Below, in pieces: positions 52,178 through 59,432 of a stretch of 64,000 bases of DNA; position 1 is the first letter of the stretch, and each line of letters starts with the position of its first letter. Made by a program: the position numbers and the translations under genes. The DNA is from Chitinophagales bacterium (GTDB lineage: Bacteria > Bacteroidota > Bacteroidia > Chitinophagales > UBA2359), in NCBI GenBank assembly GCA_020629335.1, contig JAHDDN010000001.1, positions 17,586 through 81,585 on the forward strand. The letters are read 5' to 3'. The notes beneath the pieces were generated by a model. The model was not told the DNA's origin. It worked only from the letters and a program-made list of their open reading frames with translations, and did no database searches.

Positions 52178-52749
52178 TCAACTTTTATGTTTATATCGTC
52201 TTCTGATGTTGGTAAATCGGTATTATTTGGACTAGGTAGGAACTGTATTGATTTTATGTCTATGTAAGTAGTATTGTTGTGTTGTATATAGGTGTTGCCA
52301 CCTCCTTTTTGTTCATTTTCCTTCTGAATATATAAGCCCATCAATTTAGCTTTTGCATCCATTGCCTTTTCTATCATTTGTAAATACGCTGTATCTCCAT
52401 AGCTTTCTTCATGAACTGTTTTAACATAGCTGCCTTCACCAGTCTTTAATTCCCTCCTTTCTTGTTGTCCTTTTGACTTTTCCCAAGCTATCCAACATTC
52501 ATTTATTATCTTATCTTTTTGGTCTATTTGTACTTGAAGTTCTTTTAAATGTTGATCTTTAAAAGATTCCTTTATTTTATTAAAGTAGTTGTTATGGCAT
52601 TCAAATAAGACTTGATGACTAACATTATAATCATTCTCGTTGCTTATAATCTTTGCTATATCTCTATAAGAATGACCTTTTACTCTAAGATTATGTGTTC
52701 TTATAGTATCCCTTTCTATCTGTTCAGTTGTCCTCTTTTTCTTACTCAT
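52174..52749 (-). CDS. terS: Terminase small subunit-like protein
   Basis: 191 aa from ATG 52749 (MSKKKRTTEQ); the longer frame from 52770 would use TTG. Basic N-terminus with a helix-turn-helix (HSYRDIAKIIS) and a central coiled coil (LKELQVQIDQKDKIINE). Directly upstream of and overlapping the large subunit gene. Small terminases recognise packaging sites; this one is assigned by position and architecture. Confidence 0.65.
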   Translation of the reverse strand: MSKKKRTTEQIERDTIRTHNLRVKGHSYRDIAKIISNENDYNVSHQVLFECHNNYFNKIKESFKDQHLKELQVQIDQKDKIINECWIAWEKSKGQQERRELKTGEGSYVKTVHEESYGDTAYLQMIEKAMDAKAKLMGLYIQKENEQKGGGNTYIQHNNTTYIDIKSIQFLPSPNNTDLPTSEDDINIKVD

Positions 52750-52776
52750 TTTTGTCAAGGATATTGTCAATGATAA

Positions 52777-53028
52777 TTATATATAAGCATACTCCAATAT
52801 CTCATTCAATATTGGATATTTATTCATCATATATTTAGATGGGTTCAAAGACTTCATTTCATTAGATATTGCTATACAATTCATCTCTGCTAAGTCCTGG
52901 AATAATACAAAATCTATTCTTTGTTCATCCGAATATTCCCTATTATGAGAAGCCATTTTATAATGATGCGCTTCAGATGATTCACTTTCAAAATCCTTAA
53001 TTAATTCCTTTATTCTTTTTGCTACCAT
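52777..53028 (-). CDS. Small hypothetical protein
   Basis: 83 aa, charged, helical. Overlaps the upstream 54-aa membrane protein gene by seven bases. No recognised family. Confidence 0.55.
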   Translation of the reverse strand: MVAKRIKELIKDFESESSEAHHYKMASHNREYSDEQRIDFVLFQDLAEMNCIAISNEMKSLNPSKYMMNKYPILNEILEYAYI

Positions 53029-53186
53029 TCACAATTCAAATTATCAATCTTAACTTGTAAATATTCTTTGATTAAATCTATTAATGATGTTTCACCGCTA
53101 AATGCTGTATATGCTAATAGAAAGATGAATAAAACCAAAGGTGCTTCAAGTTCTGAAAAGTTTATATTTATTTTTTTGTTACTCAT
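53022..53186 (-). CDS. Small membrane protein (54 aa)
   Basis: 54-aa frame beginning MSNKKININFSELEAP with one hydrophobic segment (APLVLFIFLLAYTAF). Its start lies three bases before the upstream gene's stop codon and its end overlaps the next start, so it fits the operon. Function unknown. Confidence 0.6.
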   Translation of the reverse strand: MSNKKININFSELEAPLVLFIFLLAYTAFSGETSLIDLIKEYLQVKIDNLNCEW

Positions 53187-53188
53187 TA

Positions 53189-53977
53189 TCAAAAAACTGC
53201 CTTTTCTAATAATTCCAATCTATTCTCTAAAGCCTCTAAGTATTCAGAATCCACAATTGTGAAATTGATAGAACCTTTATCTGAATCAATAGCTTCAAAA
53301 GTTGCACCTTGCTTTTTTGTAACTTTGCCATCTTCTATTGCTGTTTCTAGCAACTTATGTAAATCGGTTTTTATTGAATTATTGTAATGATTCCTTAGTT
53401 GTTGCAGTCTTTCATTTACTCCTTTAAGGTATTCTTTGCAATAAATTAAATCTGTATCACAAGATTCATTCTTTTCAACAGGCACTAAACTTTCATCAAT
53501 CAACCTGAAAGATTCTAATAGATATTCTTTTGAGCCATAAGGGATGTAAAAGCTATCTTCATTAGTTTCTATTTCTATTTGGTCTTGTTGTAATACTATT
53601 ACATTATTTGTAGTATGATATTTGCCTATTTCATAATTATCATAACTATTCAAAACCCCTCCCAAACTTTCAATAACCTCAATAGCTATTTGCTGATTAG
53701 TTGGCTTTTCTTCTATGTCTTTCGCTTCAAACTGTCTTTCAAAGTCTTCTATTATGTCATCTTTCAAAACTCCCCAAGCAGAATGTCTATAAGCAAAATC
53801 AATAACTTCATCTTTAGTCAATACTCTACCTTGTAAGGCTGAAATGAAATACTCTACATAATCTTTCAATTGTCTACCTGTCATTGAGAATTTAAGATTA
53901 CACAAAGTACTGTCTTCTGAATAAGATGTTACTCCGTTAATGCTATTACTTATTCTAATGAAATCTTTATCACTCAT
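53189..53977 (-). CDS. Hypothetical protein co-translated with the sigma factor
   Basis: 262 aa. The ATG overlaps the sigma factor stop by one base (TAATG), so the two are translationally coupled. N-terminal mixed domain, C-terminal helical part (LEALENRLELLEK). A partner or anti-sigma role would fit the coupling, but there is no recognisable anti-sigma motif or membrane segment. Confidence 0.6.
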   Translation of the reverse strand: MSDKDFIRISNSINGVTSYSEDSTLCNLKFSMTGRQLKDYVEYFISALQGRVLTKDEVIDFAYRHSAWGVLKDDIIEDFERQFEAKDIEEKPTNQQIAIEVIESLGGVLNSYDNYEIGKYHTTNNVIVLQQDQIEIETNEDSFYIPYGSKEYLLESFRLIDESLVPVEKNESCDTDLIYCKEYLKGVNERLQQLRNHYNNSIKTDLHKLLETAIEDGKVTKKQGATFEAIDSDKGSINFTIVDSEYLEALENRLELLEKAVF

Positions 53978-54447
53978 TATATTTCTTTTTTAAGTTCTTT
54001 TCTTAATCTTGATACATAGCTTTTTACTGTTCCCAATGGTGCATTATGTATTTCAGCTATTTCATCATACTTATACCCTATAGCCCTTAATCTTAAAAAC
54101 TCTATCTTAGTAAGCTTTGAGGAGTCTAATACATTCTGAATCCTTTGAGCTTCTAAACTGCTTTCAATGTTTTCATAGTCATTATTAGGCAATTCTAAAT
54201 ATTCATCAATGCTTACAGTCTTTTTAAATTTGCTTTGCTTTCTCCATTCATCTATAAATACAGAATAAACAATCTGACAAAGCCAAGTTTTTAAGTAAGC
54301 ATCTTTTTTAAAAGTGTGCATTGACTTTAAAGCCTTTAAGGTAGACTGTTGCAATAAATCTTGTGCGTCATATTCTGACTTAGTAAGCTTTATGGCAAAT
54401 GCTAAGTGCAAAGGCATTGTGTCCGCTATTCTATCAGCTAAACTCAT
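53977..54447 (-). CDS. ECF-type RNA polymerase sigma factor
   Basis: 156 aa from ATG 54447 (MSLADRIADT), chosen because it overlaps the upstream TGA by four bases; a longer frame starts at 54483. Sigma region 2 spans about residues 10-70 (A-Q-D-L-L-Q-Q-S-T-L-K-A-L then Y-L-K-T-W-L-C-Q-I). Region 4 spans 105-156 (T-K-I-E-F-L-R-L-R, Y-D-E-I-A, G-T-V-K-S-Y-V-S-R-L-R-K). Length and two-domain build are those of extracytoplasmic-function sigmas. Encoded in the first leftward operon, it is a candidate to switch on the late genes. Confidence 0.85.
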   Translation of the reverse strand: MSLADRIADTMPLHLAFAIKLTKSEYDAQDLLQQSTLKALKSMHTFKKDAYLKTWLCQIVYSVFIDEWRKQSKFKKTVSIDEYLELPNNDYENIESSLEAQRIQNVLDSSKLTKIEFLRLRAIGYKYDEIAEIHNAPLGTVKSYVSRLRKELKKEI

Positions 54448-54686
54448 TTTAAGAGTGGAGTGTGACAACCTTGACCACAACAAACTTCTTCATTTTCTTT
54501 GCATTCTGTTGGTTCTATTGGAGTATCACAATATCCACCATGTATTTCTTCTTCAACACTTTCAAAATGTTTTGCAAAGTGAGTATCAGCGCAAATTTTA
54601 TCTAAGTTTGCATTTTCTGGTAATGAATCTTGAGCAGCCAAAAGACTAGCACCGTATTCTATTACTTGTTGTTTTGTGTAGTTCAT
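54444..54686 (-). CDS. Small hypothetical protein with Cys-rich end
   Basis: 80 aa ending in E-V-C-C-G-Q-G-C-H-T-P. Cys/His spacing could hold a metal. Coupled to the sigma factor by a four-base overlap. Given that place it could modulate the sigma factor; this is inference only. Confidence 0.55.
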   Translation of the reverse strand: MNYTKQQVIEYGASLLAAQDSLPENANLDKICADTHFAKHFESVEEEIHGGYCDTPIEPTECKENEEVCCGQGCHTPLLK

Positions 54687-54693
54687 TTGTTTT

Positions 54694-55068
54694 TTATTTA
54701 TTTTTTATATGTTGATTTACAATTTCTATAAAAGACTTTAGGCTTCTTACAACTCTATAATCATACCCTTGATTTAATACGTTTTCCTCAAAGTCTTTTT
54801 GATTTTCTGTTTGCCTACCTTTTTCTGTCTTCATTTCGATAAACAATACTGGATAATCTTTATTGGGAACTGCTAATATCAAATCACTTACACCTTCGAC
54901 TACTCCCTCTTTTTTTAATCTTTTACCTTGTATTGCTCTTTTAACTTTTCCTCCTTGAAGGAATGAGCCATTAGGGACAGCGAATAGTAGCTTTTTTAAA
55001 CTTGGATATTGAAGCCTAAACCATTCAACACATTGTATTTGTAAGTTCGATTCTTTGTGTCTAGCCAT
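54694..55068 (-). CDS. VRR-NUC nuclease
   Basis: 124-aa stand-alone VRR-NUC domain, a PD-(D/E)xK nuclease. Visible core: E-x-x-L-Q early, G-V-S-D-L-I-L-A-V-P at about 59-68, then L-F-I-E-M-K-T-E-K-G-R-Q-T at 75-87. In phages these act on branched or damaged DNA or in packaging. Overlaps the DUF3310 gene by eight bases. Confidence 0.85.
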   Translation of the reverse strand: MARHKESNLQIQCVEWFRLQYPSLKKLLFAVPNGSFLQGGKVKRAIQGKRLKKEGVVEGVSDLILAVPNKDYPVLFIEMKTEKGRQTENQKDFEENVLNQGYDYRVVRSLKSFIEIVNQHIKNK

Positions 55069-55489
55069 TATCTATTTTTATTGTCCCGTCTTCTATGTCG
55101 TTAATCAATATTTCGCATTCTACAATTGCTTCGTCAATAAGGGCTTTCCTAGTTCCTACATAAAGGTCATATTTCTGGACAAGGATATTAGTAATAATTA
55201 AGACTACAGAACTTCTATTAATCTTTCTAGCCAAATACGCCCGAACTTCTAAATCTTCACCATAATAAGCAAAATCATTATCATAGCTTATTCTCTGTTT
55301 AATGCAAAGCAGAAAATCAATACATTTTCGTAAGTCTCTTATTGGAGTTCCTTTATATGGATAGCGAAGGATGTATTTTATTGCACAAGCTTCATAAGGT
55401 GTTAATCCTTTGAAATCATCCCAAATTTCAAAAGGCTGTACAGGCATTTCCTCATAATGTGTTCCCCCTACTTGTTTTCTTTTTTGCAA
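55061..55489 (-). CDS. DUF3310 family protein (TTG start)
   Basis: 142 aa. DUF3310 signature: G-G-T-H-Y near the start, P-V-Q-P-F-E-I-W, then A-C-A-I-K-Y-I-L-R-Y-P-Y-K-G and D-L-R-K-C-I-D-F-L. Start is TTG 55489, since the next ATG would remove the conserved G-T-H-Y. First gene of the leftward operon; TATATTTG at 55523-55530 is a likely promoter. DUF3310 proteins are common phage early proteins of uncertain, possibly nucleotide-related, function. Confidence 0.8.
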   Translation of the reverse strand: MQKRKQVGGTHYEEMPVQPFEIWDDFKGLTPYEACAIKYILRYPYKGTPIRDLRKCIDFLLCIKQRISYDNDFAYYGEDLEVRAYLARKINRSSVVLIITNILVQKYDLYVGTRKALIDEAIVECEILINDIEDGTIKIDNG

Positions 55490-55522
55490 ATGTTAGTTTT
55501 TATGTAAGTATTTAATTTAATA

Positions 55523-55530
55523 CAAATATA
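55523..55530 (-). promoter_or_regulatory. Host-type -7 box of the leftward middle operon
   Basis: Minus strand TATATTTG, perfect TAnnTTTG, 33 bases before the TTG start at 55489. It lacks an AATRCCC box, in keeping with expression before the late genes. Confidence 0.5.
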
Positions 55531-55638
55531 AGCCTTTTTTATGAGAAAACATAACACATAACATAACACATAAAAATAAAGTGCCTATAAATAGGGGGTG
55601 AGTTGACATATTACAGTTTCCCCTACGGGCTACAGACC

Positions 55639-55669
55639 AAACCCCGCTACATCCCATGTAGCGGGGTTT
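55639..55669 (+). terminator. Strong bidirectional terminator in the attP region
   Basis: A 14-base perfect stem arm (AAACCCCGCTACAT with ATGTAGCGGGGTTT) around the loop CCC, with T-rich ends on both strands. It isolates the leftward operon from the integrase. Confidence 0.8.
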
Positions 55670-55686
55670 TCTATTATATAATGTCT

Positions 55687-55718
55687 TATCTTTGTAGTAT
55701 CTTGGTAACTAATTACCA
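55687..55718 (+). promoter_or_regulatory. Integrase promoter and downstream dyad
   Basis: TATCTTTG at 55687-55694 is a perfect -7 box. Just after the expected start lies TGGTAA-CTAA-TTACCA (55703-55718), similar to a dyad after the early promoter at 58074-58092. The leader continues for about 90 bases with a second hairpin, TAGTAGCC/GGCTACTA (55756-55778). Confidence 0.55.
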
Positions 55719-55805
55719 TAACACTACATAACACAATACATAACACACTTTAATATAGTAGCCGAATTTAGGCTACTAATAACACAAACTAATATTATTT
55801 AATAG

Positions 55806-57035
55806 ATGGCTACTATAAGCAGATATTTAAAATGTAATAGACCAAATAAAAAAGGTGAGTGTGAAATTACTATAAGATATTACCATGAACACCCTAATCC
55901 TAGATACTTCGATACTGGTATAAGAATACATCCTAGACATTGGAATAAGAAAAAAAGGTTTGTAAGAGATACTCACCACATGGCTTTTGACCACAACAAA
56001 CTAATAACGCATTATGAGTATGTTATCAATAAAGTGAAAACTGATTTGATTATTGCTGGTGAAATACCTGATAGAGATACTGTTAAGAAAATGGCTGATA
56101 AACTATTGAAGCCTTTTAATACAGGTAGAGATAGTTTAGAAAGTTATTACACAGACTATTTAAACTACATAAAAGAAAATTATACACATAGCACTTATAA
56201 GAATCACAAATCATCATATAACCATTTAATGGCTATTATTGACAATGGTTTTAAGTTAAGCGATGTTTCTAGAACTTTATACTTAGAGTATTTAGATCAT
56301 TGTGCTTTGGAAGAGATGTCTAATAACACAACAGGAAAGTATATTAAAAATTTACTGGCTTTCTTTAATTGGTGTGAAAAAGATGGGCTGATTAAAAAAC
56401 AACAGTATAAAGACTTTAAGCCGATAGGTCACGAAAAGAACATCCTTTATTTAAGCTATAGAGAATGGCAACAGCTAAAGTTTGTAAATGTTAGTGGTAA
56501 TCCACACTTAGAGTATGTGAAGGATTTGTGTTTGTTTTCCATATCTACAGGCTACAGGCGTAGCGATGTGTTTTCTTTAAAAAAAGATATGCTTTATTAT
56601 GATGGTGAAGACCTATATATAACAAAGGTGCTAAAGAAAGGCACTAAGTTTTCAAAAAAATATATCCCACCTATGGGAAAAATGATTGCCGAGAAGTATT
56701 TAAAACGGTCTGATTCTGAGTTGGTTTTTGATGTTAAACTATCACAGGGTAAGTTAGTAGGGTATGTTAAAGATATTTGTAGGGAGGCAAAGATTAATGC
56801 ACCTTTTACAGATATTAAGCAGGTTGGTGATGAGATAAAAAATACTACTGATGAAAAATGGACTTTTGTGGGTTTCCACACTATGAGAATGACGCACGCA
56901 ATGACACTAAAAGAATTTGGTGCTGAAATAACAGTCGTTAAAGATTCCCTTAATCATACTTCAGAGGCAACTACTAGAAAGTTTTACCAAGACCAATTGG
57001 TTTATAAGGATTTAAAGAATGAAGCTTTTGGTTAA
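55806..57035 (+). CDS. int: Tyrosine integrase
   Basis: 409-aa site-specific recombinase. Domains: arm-site binding (about 1-55), SAM-like core-binding (105-200), catalytic (215-409). Catalytic residues: R251 (S-T-G-Y-R-R), H358-x-x-R361, H384 (S-L-N-H-T-S) and the nucleophile Y394. Full length and intact. It sits beside a cluster of repeats fit to be arm sites. The N-terminal domain resembles those of Bacteroidota integrases (G-x-x-I-x-P-R-H-W-N). Confidence 0.92.
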   Translation: MATISRYLKCNRPNKKGECEITIRYYHEHPNPRYFDTGIRIHPRHWNKKKRFVRDTHHMAFDHNKLITHYEYVINKVKTDLIIAGEIPDRDTVKKMADKLLKPFNTGRDSLESYYTDYLNYIKENYTHSTYKNHKSSYNHLMAIIDNGFKLSDVSRTLYLEYLDHCALEEMSNNTTGKYIKNLLAFFNWCEKDGLIKKQQYKDFKPIGHEKNILYLSYREWQQLKFVNVSGNPHLEYVKDLCLFSISTGYRRSDVFSLKKDMLYYDGEDLYITKVLKKGTKFSKKYIPPMGKMIAEKYLKRSDSELVFDVKLSQGKLVGYVKDICREAKINAPFTDIKQVGDEIKNTTDEKWTFVGFHTMRMTHAMTLKEFGAEITVVKDSLNHTSEATTRKFYQDQLVYKDLKNEAFG

Positions 57036-57092
57036 AAATCCCTTGATGGGATTAGGAAAGAAAATAATTATTTCACTAAAAGACATAAAAAA

Positions 57093-57114
57093 AGGCTGAG
57101 CGATTGCACAGCCT
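57093..57114 (-). terminator. Terminator downstream of the repressor gene
   Basis: AGGCTG/CAGCCT stem with a 10-base loop followed by TTTTTTTT on the minus strand. It could stop repressor transcripts or a short RNA from the -7 box at 57227-57234. Confidence 0.8.
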
Positions 57115-57226
57115 AGAAAATTCAAAGTTGTTATTTGCTCTACAACGTTTTAAATTGAAATCTAAGTTTACCAGACGGAAGATTCAAGGAAAAAACAAAA
57201 GCAAAAATAATTTTTAATATCTAGTG

Positions 57227-57234
57227 CAAAGATA
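57227..57234 (-). promoter_or_regulatory. -7 box for a possible short leftward RNA
   Basis: Minus strand TATCTTTG, about 110 bases before the terminator at 57093-57114, with no reading frame between them. No clear TTG upstream. Confidence 0.35.
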
Positions 57235-57286
57235 AGATATTTTTACTAATCCTATTGTAAACTATTGTTAATAACAATGAAAAAAA

Positions 57287-57997
57287 TCAAATATCATAAT
57301 TTACAGCCATAAAAATATGGTAAAGGCTTAATATTTCATCGTAAGCCATCTTTTGGTTGGTGTATTGCTTATTATCACTCTTAAACTCTATCCCTTTTTC
57401 ATAAACTGCTGCAATTCTTTTGCATAACATATTATCCCTAGTTATTATAATCACAGCCTTACCTATATAGTTTACTAAAGGCAAAGAAGTATCTAATTTT
57501 TTAGCTAATACTATTTCACTTTGTTTTAATGTTGGATACATAGAATCCCCTAGAACCTCAAATCCCACCGCCTCACTAGGGTGTACACCTTTCAGCATTA
57601 CTCTTGGTATATCTATGTATTGAATGTTGTTTGTCATCAATCTTCTTTGTTCAGGCAAAAACAAATACCCTGCTTCTACCCTGTCTCTGACTACAGGTAT
57701 TTGGACAATAGTACTAATCTGATACGGCTGTACAGTCGTTTGCTGCAAAGTCCCTGATAAGTCCTCTTTCTTAAAATCCCTTTTGTATAAATCCGATTCA
57801 TTGACATTTAAGAATATAGTTAAAGAATCTATAATGTGTTGAGGGACTATGTGTTTATTGTTCAGATAGTTAGATACTGTCTGTCTTGTAATATTTAATT
57901 TTTCTGCAACTTCTTTTTGTGAACTATCCCTTTTGACCAAGTAATATAAGTTGCTACATAATAGTTTTTGGTCGTCTAATTGTATTCTTGACGACAT
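57287..57997 (-). CDS. CI/LexA-like phage repressor
   Basis: 236 aa. XRE helix-turn-helix at about residues 26-50 (S-Q-K-E-V-A-E-K-L-N-I-T-R-Q-T-V-S). The C-terminal S24 domain keeps the self-cleavage set: A109-G110 bond, S152 (G-D-S-M-Y-P) and K193 (C-K-R-I-A). Binding to the palindrome at 58030-58064 would shut the divergent early promoter, and RecA-stimulated cleavage would induce the phage. Leftward, divergent from the early operon, as in lambdoid switches. Confidence 0.9.
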   Translation of the reverse strand: MSSRIQLDDQKLLCSNLYYLVKRDSSQKEVAEKLNITRQTVSNYLNNKHIVPQHIIDSLTIFLNVNESDLYKRDFKKEDLSGTLQQTTVQPYQISTIVQIPVVRDRVEAGYLFLPEQRRLMTNNIQYIDIPRVMLKGVHPSEAVGFEVLGDSMYPTLKQSEIVLAKKLDTSLPLVNYIGKAVIIITRDNMLCKRIAAVYEKGIEFKSDNKQYTNQKMAYDEILSLYHIFMAVNYDI

Positions 57998-58029
57998 TTT
58001 TAGTTAGTTTGGTTTAATAAAATCCTTAT

Positions 58030-58064
58030 AAATGTAAATTAATCCACTTGATTAACTTACATTT
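58030..58064 (+). promoter_or_regulatory. Repressor operator overlapping divergent promoters
   Basis: 15-base arms (58030-58044 and 58050-58064) form an inverted repeat with one mismatch around CACTT. The outer ends contain both -7 boxes: TACATTTG at 58058-58065 rightward and TACATTTA at 58029-58036 leftward. One bound dimer could therefore block both promoters. Confidence 0.7.
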
Positions 58065-58073
58065 GTATAACAG

Positions 58074-58092
58074 TTGGTAGAGATGCTACCAA
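58074..58092 (+). repeat. Dyad in the early leader
   Basis: TTGGTAG-AGATG-CTACCAA, nine bases after the rightward -7 box. It can form an RNA hairpin at the 5' end of the early message or be a protein site; a related dyad follows the integrase promoter. Confidence 0.6.
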
Positions 58093-58113
58093 ATAAATAC
58101 CATAATAGCACAA

Positions 58114-58590
58114 ATGTACAAAGAAAATTCAAATTCATTAGCAGATATAATAGGTGGTGTAGTTAATGACTACATAAAGTCTACAAGAGCATCTAATAAA
58201 ACCAAAATACCTATAAGGGAACTATCTGCTGCTTTGAATATAAAATGCAGAAGTACTTTAACGATGTTTGCTCACGAAGGATGCCCACATATTTATACTG
58301 TTGATAAAGATGGTAAGAAAGATGGTATGAAAATATCAATATCAGATGCAGAAAACCACCTAACAAGAAAAAGAAACCTAGATAGCTCCTACAGGACTAT
58401 TATAAAGCACTTTCCTGATTTCTTCAATCACATTCCTTTAGCAGAAAAGTCCCCTTTTAAGAACTGGAATAATGAATTGAAAAGAAAAAAAAGAACGCTC
58501 TTACAACATTCCTACAAAGGTTTAGATGAAACATTTACAATGGAGTCTATTGAGTACTACCTAAAGGAAAACAACTTATGGATAGACTAA
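58114..58590 (+). CDS. Early protein, possible DNA-binding protein
   Basis: 158 aa, first gene of the rightward early operon. Residues about 32-60 (IPIRELSAALNIKCRSTL) look like a helix-turn-helix of the excisionase/MerR-like kind. Later part basic. In this place a Cro-, Xis- or antirepressor-type regulator is expected, but no firm family can be given. Confidence 0.5.
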   Translation: MYKENSNSLADIIGGVVNDYIKSTRASNKTKIPIRELSAALNIKCRSTLTMFAHEGCPHIYTVDKDGKKDGMKISISDAENHLTRKRNLDSSYRTIIKHFPDFFNHIPLAEKSPFKNWNNELKRKKRTLLQHSYKGLDETFTMESIEYYLKENNLWID

Positions 58591-58739
58591 AAGAGTACTT
58601 CGACTGGCTTATTCATACAGAGAACTTCTACATAGGTGTAATCATCCTCTTTATGTTTCTGTTGGTAGTCGCAGCTAATAGCTTAATGAAGTGGAGATTT
58701 GGGAGTGAGACAGATAGAAGGTCAAAGAAGATATTTTAA
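58578..58739 (+). CDS. Small membrane protein (53 aa)
   Basis: 53-aa frame beginning MDRLKEYFDWLIHTEN, overlapping the previous gene by 13 bases, with one clear membrane segment (GVIILFMFLLVVAA) and a basic C-terminus. Good candidate for a small early membrane factor. Confidence 0.6.
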   Translation: MDRLKEYFDWLIHTENFYIGVIILFMFLLVVAANSLMKWRFGSETDRRSKKIF

Positions 58740-58776
58740 AACATAATTTTTACAAACACTTTAAAATATAAATGAT

Positions 58777-59025
58777 GTGGTAAAATCAAAATTCAAACCG
58801 AGACAAAGAAAAGCAAACATAGGATTTTCGCCTTTGCCTGTAGATATGAATACAAATAGCAGTAAAATTAATGGTTTACTACCCTTTGAGCCTATTTGTA
58901 GAATCATCAATAACAACGCTGCTAAAATACTAATGGCAGTATTGATTTACATAAAGGATGGTAATAGAGATAAATTGATTGATAAAATTGATTCTTTAGG
59001 GTTGGGGAACTTTAAAGAAGTTTAA
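58777..59025 (+). CDS. Small early hypothetical protein (GTG start)
   Basis: 82 aa from GTG 58777, as the nearby ATG 58772 leads to an immediate stop. Preceded by ACAAACACTTT, the leader motif that recurs before other early genes. Basic N-terminus. Unknown. Confidence 0.5.
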   Translation: MVKSKFKPRQRKANIGFSPLPVDMNTNSSKINGLLPFEPICRIINNNAAKILMAVLIYIKDGNRDKLIDKIDSLGLGNFKEV

Positions 59026-59032
59026 GGGTTTT

Positions 59033-59090
59033 GGGGTGGCAGTTTATACTGGCTTTAGTTTTCTGTCACCCCTTTTTTTTAAATCCCTAA
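59033..59090 (+). terminator. Hairpin-U-run element after gene 58777-59025
   Basis: GGGGTGGCAG pairs with CTGTCACCCC (one G-T) and is followed by eight T. A first example of the terminator-like hairpins that separate early genes. The 59026-59432 gap also holds a tRNA-like piece (59078-59124), a GCACC/GGTGC long-range pair (about 59216-59285) and the next hairpin. Confidence 0.75.
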
Positions 59091-59124
59091 TGGTTTTATG
59101 CAAGTTCGATTCTTGTAAGGGGTT
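59078..59124 (+). other. Minimal tRNA-like piece
   Basis: ACCCCTT (59078-59084) pairs with AAGGGGT (59117-59123), directly preceded by a perfect T arm GCAAG-TTCGATT-CTTGT (59100-59116). Only 15 bases lie between the halves, so D and anticodon arms are missing. Remnant or mimic; it overlaps the preceding terminator. Confidence 0.4.
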
Positions 59125-59338
59125 CAAACGCGATAGTCATTATAAATTGATTATCTTTTTTTCTTAGAGTTTCTTTTTATAGACTCTGAACTTTAGATGA
59201 AGTGGAAAGCACCAATTAACATTTGGAAGCCTGAAAAACATTTACGTAATGCTAAAAGAGTAAGGTGATTTAAATGGGTGCTTTTTTAAAATGAAATTAT
59301 TTAGTTTTTTAATATATAAGGTTATTTAAGTTTGAAGG

Positions 59339-59369
59339 CTGTACGGCTTTTTGCTGTACAGTTTTTTTT
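59339..59369 (+). terminator. Hairpin-U-run element before the SSB gene
   Basis: CTGTAC (59339-59344) pairs with GTACAG (59356-59361), followed by eight T and then the leader of the SSB-like gene. Confidence 0.65.
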
Positions 59370-59432
59370 AAAGATTTTGAAAGTAAATATTTTTTAAAGA
59401 TACATTTTTTAACAATTAAAATTTTATAAGAC

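Larger units (their letters stand above)
55551..55786 (+). other. Putative attP region with integrase arm-type repeats
   Basis: ATAACACA occurs at 55551, 55563, 55728, 55740 and 55779, and ATAACACT at 55718 (start positions). Pairs are spaced 10-12 bases apart, one helical turn, in two clusters flanking 55571-55717. This is the arrangement of integrase arm sites around an attP core, next to the integrase gene. The core itself is not identified. Confidence 0.55.

Noticed and set aside
55490..55805. Repeats in the attP region considered as a CRISPR array
   Set aside because: Repeat units are only eight bases, spaced 10-12 or about 40 bases, with no uniform spacers and no cas genes.
59197..59268. 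A 23-codon frame (MKWKAPINIWKP...) in the 59026-59432 gap
   Set aside because: Very short, within possible RNA structure, and with no coupling to neighbours.
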